IMG/VR virus record: IMGVR_UViG_3300026320_000025
Location: 1 to 25,257 of that record
DNA length: 25,257 bases
Direction: 5' to 3' (one strand)
Source: a virus
Position numbers and translations under genes: made by a program
Shown: positions 8,164 to 15,005 of the stretch, one piece after another
Numbering within the stretch: position 1 is the first letter of the stretch
How the letters are laid out: the number at the start of each line of letters is the position of its first letter
The notes under the pieces: model-generated
Database searches by the model: none
What the model was told of the DNA's origin: nothing
The model's input: only the letters and a program-made list of their open reading frames with translations

Positions 8164-8981
8164 TAAGAATTCCCTGTCGAGCCCAGACCGGTATTCAACT
8201 CATTGTTCGATCCGCCGCCTTGATAGTCCTGCCTAGAATACGTCACCGTCTGACCGCGTCTTATGTACTCGAGCGCCATCTCGTCAATGGCTTCTGCGGC
8301 CTCATCCTCGCAACTCTTGATTCCTTCGGCTGATCCACCATTGCGGCGCCCATAATTGGCAGCCATCAGATTGGCGATGGCGTCTTGCGAATCAATGATG
8401 TAGATCGGCGTCGTCGCAAAATCAGCAGCTGGCGCATTGATGGGCGGCTGGCCAGACTGATAGCGGATCATGATGTCCTGGGCCTGGAGCGATCCGTTCA
8501 TCCAGATGGCGTATTGGCGCCATTCCCACATGCCCAGCCAATTATTCTGATAGCCCGACGGCAAGCCTTCTTGCGATTGCGGTATGACCTTGAATGGCAA
8601 ATTCGATCCGGTGACGCGCTGGCGCACCACATAAACCTGCATGCAGTCGCCCGGAAGATAGGGAGTCGCGGAAGTCGTGGTTCCGTTGTTCGTGCCGGTG
8701 AAGCCGATATTTATGAACACTGAAGGATCTGCCTGCACGACTGGCGGAATATTTCCGAGAACGATGCCGTCCTTGATCGGAAAGGTCACGCCTTCATTCC
8801 TGAGTTTGCGGAGAATTTTGCGGATAGCGGAATTCAAAAATGGCTTTGTGAATGGCGCGTCGTTCGTGAAGATGCGTCCTTGCGCGCCGGCGATCCCGGT
8901 GAACGTGTCCATCACAATAGATCGGACCAGTTGCATCACCTCATCGATGGAAGGAAAAAGCGTTGGTTGAACGTTCGACAC
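8163..8981 (-). CDS. putative head-tail adaptor (neck) protein
   Basis: 272 residues from GTG 8981, with GAGGA only 3-4 bases upstream, so the start is somewhat uncertain. The architecture is helical N-terminus (SIDEVMQLVRSIVMDTF, then a basic segment SAIRKILRKLRNEGV), a central beta barrel (about 75-190, with LPGDCMQVYVVRQR and GMWEWRQYAIWMNG) and a helical C-terminus (DAIANLMAANYGRR and AAEAIDEMALEYIRRGQ). This alpha-beta-alpha plan, and the place between capsid and fibre genes, fit a podovirus neck or tail-tube adaptor (T7 gp11 or P22 gp4 functional class). The assignment comes from architecture and position, not from a recognised signature. The 89 bases upstream hold a long inverted repeat. 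Confidence 0.72.
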   Translation of the reverse strand: MSNVQPTLFPSIDEVMQLVRSIVMDTFTGIAGAQGRIFTNDAPFTKPFLNSAIRKILRKLRNEGVTFPIKDGIVLGNIPPVVQADPSVFINIGFTGTNNGTTTSATPYLPGDCMQVYVVRQRVTGSNLPFKVIPQSQEGLPSGYQNNWLGMWEWRQYAIWMNGSLQAQDIMIRYQSGQPPINAPAADFATTPIYIIDSQDAIANLMAANYGRRNGGSAEGIKSCEDEAAEAIDEMALEYIRRGQTVTYSRQDYQGGGSNNELNTGLGSTGNS

Positions 8982-8998
8982 GGTTCCTCAATCTTCGA

Positions 8999-9060
8999 CT
9001 TGGAGGAGGCTGCGCTTCGCAGAATCGGGGAATACGGCGAGATACGGAGACTCCTCCAAG
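8999..9060. repeat. 10-bp perfect inverted repeat with nested hairpin
   Basis: CTTGGAGGAG at 8999-9008 and its exact reverse complement CTCCTCCAAG at 9051-9060 flank a 42-base interior. That interior holds a second small stem, CTGCG-CTT-CGCAG (9010-9022). The element fills most of the gap between the 287-residue gene and the adaptor gene. On the minus strand the folded RNA would lie just ahead of the adaptor start, with GAGGA left outside the stem. It could be an RNA processing site, translational control element or DNA-binding site. There is no T-tract, so it is not a standard terminator. Confidence 0.55.
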
Positions 9061-9070
9061 AAGCTCTTTT

Positions 9071-9934
9071 TTAAGCGGCGGCCTTCTGTTTCCTCTTTTT
9101 CGGCGCTGGCGCTGGCGTTTCCGCTTCGGCAGATCTTGTTTGCATCGCGACTTGCGCCGCTTGTCCAGCATCGACGATTTTCGCGTAACGCTCGGCATCC
9201 AAAATGCATCGATCACCGAAATCGTTTTTATGATATGCGATCCCATCGGGTACTAGCATCCCGCAGTTCGGGCACGAGATCATGTGCGTGCTGGCCATAT
9301 GCCACTTGGCTTGTTTCCCGAGATAGTCCATGGCGAAGTGCATGAGTGGCGTGATGTTCTTCAGATCGTCGGCAGCGCTCAGTTCCTCGCCGCGCTTTAT
9401 CAGCGCGTTCATGGTTTCTTCCACTTTCTTTTTGAAAATCTTGATTTCCTTTTCGAGTTTCTCTGTCTCGTCGGGCCTCGTAAGCGACCACCAGACACCA
9501 TAGGCGTTCAGGTTGTTTCCCTGCTGGTCCATGGTGTCCCATTTCTGAATCTGGCTGTTCCAGTTGGTGCCTGGAAAAGCGCTGGGGTTCAGGAGGCTCG
9601 TGGCGCACTTCCTGCCGTCGACGTTCTTGTAGTAATACTCCGTGCTCCCCGGTTTCATGTAGGTCTCTTTCACGAACGCCGGAAGAGTCGTGACGGAGAA
9701 TTTCTCTCCTCGCTCGCATGCGCGAATGATGAAGCCGGGGAAAAGCGGCGGTTGCGAGACGATATTCTCGCGCTCCAGGATGTTGTACACGTAAATCACG
9801 TATCCAGCTTCCCGACCGGTGTCCTGCGTTTCAATCGTGGTCTTGCCGTGATTCTGATCGTAAGTCAGCGCTCTCCCTTTAGATTGCGCGAGTCGCTGAT
9901 CTTGCGCCAGTGTTGCCGTTAGTGGGATTCCCAT
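9071..9934 (-). CDS. phage protein with possible zinc site, unknown function
   Basis: 287 residues. I place the start at ATG 9934 because AAGGAG lies nine bases upstream; a longer frame upstream to 10063 overlaps the preceding gene and has unlikely content. The N-terminal 150 residues look globular and mixed alpha/beta. Residues 155-185 are strongly charged and likely a coiled coil (ETEKLEKEIKIFKKKVEETM). Cys221, Cys224 (CPNC) and Cys243 could bind zinc, with a histidine as fourth ligand. The tail is Ala/Pro/Lys-rich (PAPAPKKRKQKAAA), perhaps for nucleic-acid contact. It lies in the head-assembly cluster, so a morphogenesis or packaging accessory role is likely. I do not recognise the family. 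Confidence 0.75.
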   Translation of the reverse strand: MGIPLTATLAQDQRLAQSKGRALTYDQNHGKTTIETQDTGREAGYVIYVYNILERENIVSQPPLFPGFIIRACERGEKFSVTTLPAFVKETYMKPGSTEYYYKNVDGRKCATSLLNPSAFPGTNWNSQIQKWDTMDQQGNNLNAYGVWWSLTRPDETEKLEKEIKIFKKKVEETMNALIKRGEELSAADDLKNITPLMHFAMDYLGKQAKWHMASTHMISCPNCGMLVPDGIAYHKNDFGDRCILDAERYAKIVDAGQAAQVAMQTRSAEAETPAPAPKKRKQKAAA

Positions 9935-9978
9935 GGAGTCTTTCTCCTTGTTTCTCGGGAGGTCTTTCCTCCCTAGAT

Positions 9979-10740
9979 TTAGTTCACTATTCGCGGGGCA
10001 TTTCCTTGTTGCATGCCACGAGAAAACTTTGGCCGTATTCCTCGCTTCGTCATCCGGTCCCATACCTGTTGGATTTGAAACATTTTCCTATCCAAGAGGG
10101 ATGTACAGATACCTTGCGCACGATAACTGGTAGGTCCCCACCACCGCGGCAGGCTTTCAGCCATATACTCGGCGATGAATTCCGTTGTTTCTTTTTCTTC
10201 CGCTGCTTTGACGGCGCCCCTTGCGACCACCTGCTCTTCTTTCGAGAGACGCTGGAAAGCAAGCATCATAGGAATTACTTTGTCGATCAGAAAGTGCGAG
10301 AGCGGAAAGTGCGTGATCACCAATTTTCCGTCTACAATCTCTTTCGAGATCAGCGCTTGCAGAATCTCGTAGCGGCCGCGCCACGGATATTCTCCGGTGA
10401 CGTAGAATCCGTCAGGACTGTCGAACTTTCGCTCGCCGTCCTCGTGCGTTTTTGCCGCCATGTAACTATTCGCGTAATAAATGTTCGGAGAGCCGTACTT
10501 CGTCGGTGGTTGCCAGCGCATGATCACCCAGCAAGCCATTCCGTGAGCTTGGTAGCGGTCACGATAGCCGATTCTCTCGTTTCCGTTCTTGTCGCGCCAG
10601 AGATTACCCATGCGGATGAATTGCGATTGTCCCCAAACGATTTTAAAAAGCGGCGTACCGAATTCAGATTTCCCGAAAGTTCTGGTCAGGCGGTCTTGAA
10701 ACTCCGCAGGGCAGCGACGTCGCTCGCCGGTTATGGACAT
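9979..10740 (-). CDS. head-cluster phage protein, unknown function
   Basis: 253 residues from ATG 10740, overlapping the end of the GroES-like gene by ten bases, which implies coupled translation. No clear ribosome binding site is seen. The protein is rich in Trp, Tyr and Arg (IVWGQSQFIRMGNLWRD, ACWVIMRWQPPTKYGSPN). It has a helical middle with Glu/Lys/Ala (about 160-205) and a basic C-terminus (RMTKRGIRPKFSRGMQQG). There are no membrane segments and no catalytic motif I recognise. The position between co-chaperonin and neck genes suggests a head-completion or DNA-related role. An opposite-strand frame of 290 codons covers the same DNA but lacks gene-like context. Confidence 0.74.
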   Translation of the reverse strand: MSITGERRRCPAEFQDRLTRTFGKSEFGTPLFKIVWGQSQFIRMGNLWRDKNGNERIGYRDRYQAHGMACWVIMRWQPPTKYGSPNIYYANSYMAAKTHEDGERKFDSPDGFYVTGEYPWRGRYEILQALISKEIVDGKLVITHFPLSHFLIDKVIPMMLAFQRLSKEEQVVARGAVKAAEEKETTEFIAEYMAESLPRWWGPTSYRAQGICTSLLDRKMFQIQQVWDRMTKRGIRPKFSRGMQQGNAPRIVN

Positions 10741-11075
10741 GGCACGGCCCGTGCGTACACTTCCTCTTCGAGAACGAGATGAAGGTTCCTTTCGCCGGTG
10801 AGTTCCTCGATGTCTGGAATTTCGAGGGGAAAGTTCGTGTAAATCACGACATCGCCTTTAGATAGTCCAGTGCCATCGGGAGCCGCCACGACGATGCCGC
10901 GCTGCGACCTAGCATTGAAGAGCGGAGAACCTTCTCCAGGAACAACCACGCCATCCGCAGTCTTCATCTCTTCCTGAGTGATCTTGCGGATCAAAACCCA
11001 CTTGTTACGTGGCTCAATTTCCCACTGCGTAGTTTTGGCAAGCGCTACGGCGCTGCCGCCTTCTTTCGCTTTCAT
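10731..11075 (-). CDS. GroES-like co-chaperonin (Cpn10 fold)
   Basis: 114 residues from ATG 11075 with a G-rich site (GGGGGAAGCG) upstream. The sequence follows the Cpn10 plan. NKWVLIRKI (24-32) matches the first strand. EEMKTADGVVVPG (35-47) matches the GroES mobile loop, whose hydrophobic tripeptide (IVL in GroES) is VVV at 43-45. ARSQRGIVVAAPDG (55-68) matches the EK.QRG.VVAVG strand, and LSKGDVVIY (71-79) matches the VKVGD.V.F strand. The end, LVLEEEVYARAV, matches the ILREDDILAVI terminus. Known phage co-chaperonins (T4 gp31) partner host GroEL to fold the capsid protein. The gene sits next to the capsid gene, separated only by an HNH gene, which fits that role. Confidence 0.8.
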   Translation of the reverse strand: MKAKEGGSAVALAKTTQWEIEPRNKWVLIRKITQEEMKTADGVVVPGEGSPLFNARSQRGIVVAAPDGTGLSKGDVVIYTNFPLEIPDIEELTGERNLHLVLEEEVYARAVPCP

Positions 11076-11088
11076 CGCTTCCCCCGAT

Positions 11089-11610
11089 TCATGAATCCCA
11101 ATTCGCCACCATCAGTTTCATTTCGTCAAACGTCAAATTGTTTTTCGAGCGGTTCGCTTTGTAACTTATGACTCTGACGTTTTCTTTCACGTAGCCCCTG
11201 GACCCATCGCGCCTGTCAAGCGTCGGGCTGTTGTCCTGCAAAACTCTACCGCTTTGGAACAGAGGAATTCTCAACATCGGACAAAGCGTCGGGATTACGA
11301 CATCAGTTACATCAATATTGAACGGCAGCCCTTTCTCTCGCGCTCGATGCTTGGCCATTTGCCACATGATGTATTCTGGCGTCCTGGATTTTCCGTGCTT
11401 GAAATTGCATTTGCCGCGCACTTCCCTCGAATAGCAACCACAACTAGTACTTCCGCCAGAGGTTAAATTTGCGACCGATGTAGTCACAAGACCTCCGCAC
11501 TCACAAGAACAAAGCCAATGGTACATCCTGGCTTTGCCAACATATCCTACGAACCACCGTGCGGTTAGCCTTCCAAAAATGCGGCCAGTCAAATCTAAAA
11601 TCTTTGCCAT
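11089..11610 (-). CDS. free-standing HNH homing endonuclease
   Basis: 173 residues from ATG 11610 with AGGAG six bases upstream. Residues 5-62 carry the N-terminal module common in phage HNH proteins: DLTGRIFGRLTARW, then WLCSCECGG (Cys34, 36, 38) and SCGCYSREV (Cys57, 59), likely a zinc-bound DNA-reading domain. The nuclease part has CPMLRIPL at about 110-117 and SPTLDRRDGSRGYVKENVRV (128-147), the usual SLDRID...GYV.GNV.V motif, followed by SYKANRSKNNLT. It should nick or cut DNA at a specific site and spread by homing. It separates the capsid gene from the GroES-like gene and sits after two hairpins, so it looks like an insertion. Confidence 0.88.
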   Translation of the reverse strand: MAKILDLTGRIFGRLTARWFVGYVGKARMYHWLCSCECGGLVTTSVANLTSGGSTSCGCYSREVRGKCNFKHGKSRTPEYIMWQMAKHRAREKGLPFNIDVTDVVIPTLCPMLRIPLFQSGRVLQDNSPTLDRRDGSRGYVKENVRVISYKANRSKNNLTFDEMKLMVANWDS

Positions 11611-11635
11611 CGCACTCTCCTCTAAAGAGTGGAAA

Positions 11636-11658
11636 GGAGGGTGTTAGAGGCACCCTCC
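11636..11658 (-). terminator. strong hairpin downstream of the capsid gene
   Basis: On the minus strand GGAGGGTG, a seven-base loop and CACCCTCC form a perfect 8-bp GC-rich stem, followed only by TTTCC. It lies between the capsid stop (11703) and the HNH start (11610). It could be a weak intrinsic terminator, or a stabilising 3' end for the capsid mRNA that also lowers HNH expression. The T-tract is short, so termination is uncertain. Confidence 0.55.
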
Positions 11659-11674
11659 AAGCCATTGATGAATC

Positions 11675-11693
11675 CACCGTTGATCAGACGGTG
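11675..11693 (-). other. second hairpin after the capsid gene
   Basis: On the minus strand CACCGT, a seven-base loop and ACGGTG form a perfect 6-bp stem, ten bases after the capsid stop codon and just ahead of the stronger hairpin. The two in tandem suggest transcript 3'-end formation or protection after the most highly expressed gene. No T-tract follows this stem. Confidence 0.45.
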
Positions 11694-11702
11694 AAATCTA
11701 TT

Positions 11703-13040
11703 TTAACTCGTAACAGAAGGCACGGCAGCACCTGAAATATACAGACCTGCCTTCAGTGAGGAATTGTACAAATTTAAAAACGCGTTGTAAAAAAAGATCG
11801 AACTGGTCAGATAGCTTCCCTGACCAACGTAATCGGGAATCGGCATGGTGGTGACGCCGTCTCCGAAATCATAGAGCGATGGCTCGACGGTTTCGACGAT
11901 GCCCCAAGTCTCGGGACAAATCGCGTCGAGGCGCCCTTGTTTCGCGGTGTAGGCCACATTCAAATCACGCCCGCCAAACTGCGGCGACATGTGCTTCTTG
12001 ACCATGTCGAGTGCCTTGTCGCCTGGCGGGACGTAGTTCTGCTGCAGCACGTTCGTATAGAGTTGCGTGACGGCCAGCTCCTGATCCGGCCCGCAGACCC
12101 ATTCGAAGTCCGCTACCGCCTCGTTGTCGGCGCCGAGCCCGCGGCCAATCAGGATCTCAGCCTTGTACGGATCGGTGGTGTTGATGGGAGCATTTGCCTT
12201 AGCAATGTTTGGCGTCGAGAGCTGTCCAGGGTAAGTCGAGCGGGACAGATTCAGAATCGTGCCTGTATTCGACGCCACTTGGTAGGTGTACAGTCCCGCA
12301 AGCCCGCTGTTCAGCGCTCCTGAAGAGCCCTGAATCATCACGAAGTCTCCGGCAGCCGTGCTGGTTGGCAAAGCAGTCGAGAAAAACACCGTGTCTGCCG
12401 CACCGTCGACATAAGACACTGTCGCCGTCGCTGGCGTGATGCGAGCTGTTCCGCCTTCTGTCGGGAAGAACTGAACGACTTGCTGCTCTTGGAATTGGTT
12501 TGCCTGGCCACCGAGACCCACGATGCTCGATGGATTTGCGCCGCCCAGCGTGTTGTTGTTGACCGTGGCGGTGGTGGGAATCTGCAGGATAGCTCCTGAA
12601 CCGTCGCTCAAGAATTGCGCGTCGAGGCCTTGCATGAAGGAGTTGAAGGAGTTCTTCAGCTCTTCAGCGCGCAGGCTGATCAGACTGCGCTTCGGACCAC
12701 TCGTGGCGATCCTCGCGAGATAGGTAATCTCTGTCCCGGCAAAGAGTCCGATGGGAGAAATATCCCCGGCCACCCAGTTCGAGCCAGTCCCGCGGCCCAA
12801 AGCATCACCGTTTCCGGTAGCTTGGAAGATTGCCGCACCAGACTGAATGCGCACAGGAATGCGGAAAGACGGTCGCGAAGTGCCGCCAGCTTGCGTGGTG
12901 ACGGAAGTCGGGAAGGTTTTGCTCTTCTTTTTGATAAGGTTATAAAAAGTTCTGCCTTTGTACACCAAATCAGGAATGCCTTTTGCAAAATTTTCCAACT
13001 CGACGGCCTGGACGGCCGCCTCTTGTAGGGGCGATGCCAT
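11703..13040 (-). CDS. major capsid protein
   Basis: 445 residues from ATG 13040 with GAGGT about six bases upstream. The N-terminal arm is helical (LQEAAVQAVELENFAKGI, then LVYKGRTFYNLIKKK). It is followed by an Arg/Pro strand region (SFRIPVRIQSG) and a long helix around SLISLRAEELKNSFNSFMQG, consistent with the spine of an HK97-fold capsid protein. Residues about 180-275 are Thr/Ser/Ala-rich and may be an inserted beta domain. The C-terminus contains LYDFGDGVTTMPIPD (389-403) and GSYLTSSIFF. It follows portal, scaffold-like and a short capsid-adjacent gene in standard head-gene order. The LYDFGD segment recurs in two small proteins near 18.9 and 19.7 kb. No protease gene lies upstream, so the shell is probably assembled on the scaffold-like protein. 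Confidence 0.88.
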   Translation of the reverse strand: MASPLQEAAVQAVELENFAKGIPDLVYKGRTFYNLIKKKSKTFPTSVTTQAGGTSRPSFRIPVRIQSGAAIFQATGNGDALGRGTGSNWVAGDISPIGLFAGTEITYLARIATSGPKRSLISLRAEELKNSFNSFMQGLDAQFLSDGSGAILQIPTTATVNNNTLGGANPSSIVGLGGQANQFQEQQVVQFFPTEGGTARITPATATVSYVDGAADTVFFSTALPTSTAAGDFVMIQGSSGALNSGLAGLYTYQVASNTGTILNLSRSTYPGQLSTPNIAKANAPINTTDPYKAEILIGRGLGADNEAVADFEWVCGPDQELAVTQLYTNVLQQNYVPPGDKALDMVKKHMSPQFGGRDLNVAYTAKQGRLDAICPETWGIVETVEPSLYDFGDGVTTMPIPDYVGQGSYLTSSIFFYNAFLNLYNSSLKAGLYISGAAVPSVTS

Positions 13041-13128
13041 ACTCGTACCTCTGCATTTAGCTCAACGGTGAAACGAACCCCCGAACGTTCACGTTGGCGA
13101 TCCGCGCGCAGTCAAGTGCGCAGATTTC

Positions 13129-13245
13129 CTAGCTCCCCGATATGTTTGGAATGCAGAAGTTGTGGAGATGCTTCCGATATTCGTCCCGCCCCTTGACGCG
13201 GCCTCGGAAGAACGGCCCTTGTTTATGAGAGATCAAATCTCCCAA
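13129..13245 (-). CDS. possible 38-residue basic micro-protein
   Basis: This is the only gene-like frame in the 267-base stretch 13041-13307 before the capsid gene. It opens at TTG 13245 (TAGGAG three bases upstream, a tight spacing) and ends at TAG 13129. The product, beginning MGDLISHKQGPFFRGRVKGR, is rich in Arg, Lys, His and aromatic residues and ends CIPNISGS. The frame continues open after the stop for another 23 codons (to 13060), so a degraded longer gene is possible. Small hairpins are also present (GAGAT-TTG-ATCTC at 13229-13241 and GCGCA-6-TGCGC near 13106-13121). Coding is uncertain; the alternative is an untranslated leader of the capsid mRNA. Confidence 0.3.
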   Translation of the reverse strand: MGDLISHKQGPFFRGRVKGRDEYRKHLHNFCIPNISGS

Positions 13246-13307
13246 TGGCTCCTACAGCTTCAACCAGAGGCTACTCCCAAAGGAATTTAGGATGCAAGGG
13301 ATTTTTT

Positions 13308-13550
13308 CTATCCGCCTGCTCCAACCGCTACGGGCACTTCGCTGAAATCGACGTAGAAGTATTTCCCGAGCGCCAGAAAATCCGATGCTGGCGGATTGTC
13401 GATTTGCAACTGAATCGTTCCGCTTGGCGTGGCTTTGGCAAAGCGCCGGTCCTCTTCGATCGATTGGTCATACTGCGGGCTGAGCGTCACTTTCACTGAC
13501 CCGTATTGATTTTTGGCGACCTCTGTTACTTGGAATTTTGCGCGTACCAT
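13308..13550 (-). CDS. short capsid-adjacent protein, unknown function
   Basis: 80 residues from ATG 13550 with AAGGAG six bases upstream. The chain is beta-rich: KFQVTEVAKNQYGSVKVTLS, a charged turn (QSIEEDRRFAKATPSG), then TIQLQIDNPPASDFLALGKY and FYVDFSEVPV. Short beta proteins with a similar ending often sit between scaffold and capsid genes in phage contigs. From position alone it may be a decoration or head-stabilising protein. Length and composition fit a single OB-like or Ig-like domain. No motif gives a firm function. Confidence 0.75.
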   Translation of the reverse strand: MVRAKFQVTEVAKNQYGSVKVTLSPQYDQSIEEDRRFAKATPSGTIQLQIDNPPASDFLALGKYFYVDFSEVPVAVGAGG

Positions 13551-13583
13551 TTGATTCTCCTTAGTTCTTCAATGTGGATTTTA

Positions 13584-14987
13584 CTACTTTTCCTTAGCCC
13601 AGTCCCAGTTCACTTCTTTGCCGTTTTTCAACCAAGCTTTTCCAGCGATCCAATACGTGTCGTTGGTCTTGGCCCAATCGACATCGTCACGATTTGGCTT
13701 TCCGCCAGTGTAGTTCACTTTGGCTGCTCCAGTCCCACCACCACCTCCTGCTCCATTTGCCGCAGCTCCTTTACCGACTCCAGCGACCGCGGCTTTCACT
13801 TTGGTGCCGCCTTTCATGAAGTTCGGATACATCGCATCGCGAAGCTTCCTGAATTCTTCCGGCAAGAGTTCAGCAAACTTGGCGTGCGTGAAGCGCGCTG
13901 CGCGGAGCCGGTCGCCCTTACCAATGATCGCTTTTGCCGCCTTCTGGAAAGGCATGTCCTTCTTCATCAGACTCCAAACGCGATTGTTGAGCGCGTTGAT
14001 GAATTCGCGGCGGCCGTCCGTTTTTAGATTCAACTGCTTGAAGAACGGCTCGACGATTTTCGCGGTCACGATGTTGTTGGAGCGGTTCACATCGGTGGCA
14101 ACGCTGTCTTCGAAATCTTGGAATTTCTTGGTTTCGAAATCGGCTTTCTCGCGTTCGAACTTCTCGCGCTCCGGGTCTTTCTTGTTCTTCAGCTCGATTT
14201 GCTTCGAGGCCAATCCTTTGGCCTTGTCGAGCCATCCGGCTATTTTTGCGGTGAGATCGTAGGCTTCCTGGCCCTTGCCGTCTTTGATCAATGCGGCGAG
14301 TTCTTGAACGGAACTGTACATCTGGGCTTTCTCGAGACGCGCCACCATCGCCGGAAGAATGGCTTTGTCAAATAAGTCCGGAGATTTCTGCGCCAGCAAA
14401 TCGATGCCGTTGCTGATCGCCAGCACAAATGAATCCGGATTGGCTTCGTGGAGTTGCGTCAAGAGTGCAGGATCGCCTTCGGAGAACTGCTTGATCTCGT
14501 TGCGATAGTCATCTACTTCGCCTTGCAGGCCGTCGAGGCCTTCTTGACCGCCGAGAGCTTCGAAAGTGGCTTTGATCTGGCGCGCTTCATTGACGCCGCC
14601 GGGAAATTCTTCGTCGTAGGCTTTTCTGCGGAAATGATCGTTGCCCCATTTCTTGGCAAGTTCTGGATGGAGCTTCTTTAGCTCGGCGATGTCCTTGCGG
14701 GTCTGCTCGTCCATCTTGGGATCGAGCGGACCCAATCCTGGCTCTTCTTCTGCCGCTCCTTCCCCGCCTTCGCCAACTCCCTCGCCAGCCCCTTCCCCGC
14801 CTTCGCCTTCCCCTGCTCCGGTGCCTTCTCCTCCTTCATCGGTACCACCACCAGCCCCTGCGCCTTCGCCAGATCCGGCACCGTCACCAGATCCTGCCCC
14901 AGCGCCAGCGCCTTGATCACCAGCGGCACCCGCTCCTGCGTTTTGATCCGCAGCTACTTCAGTTCCAACGCCGCCTAGATTGTCCAT
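13584..14987 (-). CDS. putative scaffold-like protein
   Basis: 467 residues from ATG 14987 with GGAGG seven bases upstream. Residues 1-83 are almost entirely Gly, Ala, Glu, Ser and Asp, encoded by a simple GC-rich repetitive stretch. Residues about 93-390 are helical and charged, including an EREKFEREKADFETKKFQDF coiled-coil-like segment near 280. The tail has a Gly-rich linker and a Trp-rich C-terminus (DVDWAKTNDTYWIAG, then VNWDWAKEK). Acidic, helical, non-conserved proteins between portal and capsid are typically scaffolds, and the C-terminal basic/aromatic end could bind coat subunits. No Ser/His protease motif is visible. Alternative: an internal head protein. Confidence 0.72.
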   Translation of the reverse strand: MDNLGGVGTEVAADQNAGAGAAGDQGAGAGAGSGDGAGSGEGAGAGGGTDEGGEGTGAGEGEGGEGAGEGVGEGGEGAAEEEPGLGPLDPKMDEQTRKDIAELKKLHPELAKKWGNDHFRRKAYDEEFPGGVNEARQIKATFEALGGQEGLDGLQGEVDDYRNEIKQFSEGDPALLTQLHEANPDSFVLAISNGIDLLAQKSPDLFDKAILPAMVARLEKAQMYSSVQELAALIKDGKGQEAYDLTAKIAGWLDKAKGLASKQIELKNKKDPEREKFEREKADFETKKFQDFEDSVATDVNRSNNIVTAKIVEPFFKQLNLKTDGRREFINALNNRVWSLMKKDMPFQKAAKAIIGKGDRLRAARFTHAKFAELLPEEFRKLRDAMYPNFMKGGTKVKAAVAGVGKGAAANGAGGGGGTGAAKVNYTGGKPNRDDVDWAKTNDTYWIAGKAWLKNGKEVNWDWAKEK

Positions 14988-15005
14988 CGTCTTTCCTCCC
15001 CGATA

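Noticed and set aside
9910-10782. Plus-strand open frame of 290 codons
   Set aside because: It lies opposite the 253-residue gene, runs against every other gene, has odd composition and no ribosome binding site.
13052-13125. tRNA-like stretch (plus strand TAGCTCAACGGT followed by a C-run)
   Set aside because: Only the start of a D-arm is present. The opposite D-stem strand does not pair, and no anticodon or T-arm can be built.
14738-14987. Repetitive GC-rich DNA that could be read as a satellite or CRISPR-like array
   Set aside because: It is the codon-level result of a Gly/Ala/Glu-rich protein N-terminus. Units vary in length and there are no spacers.
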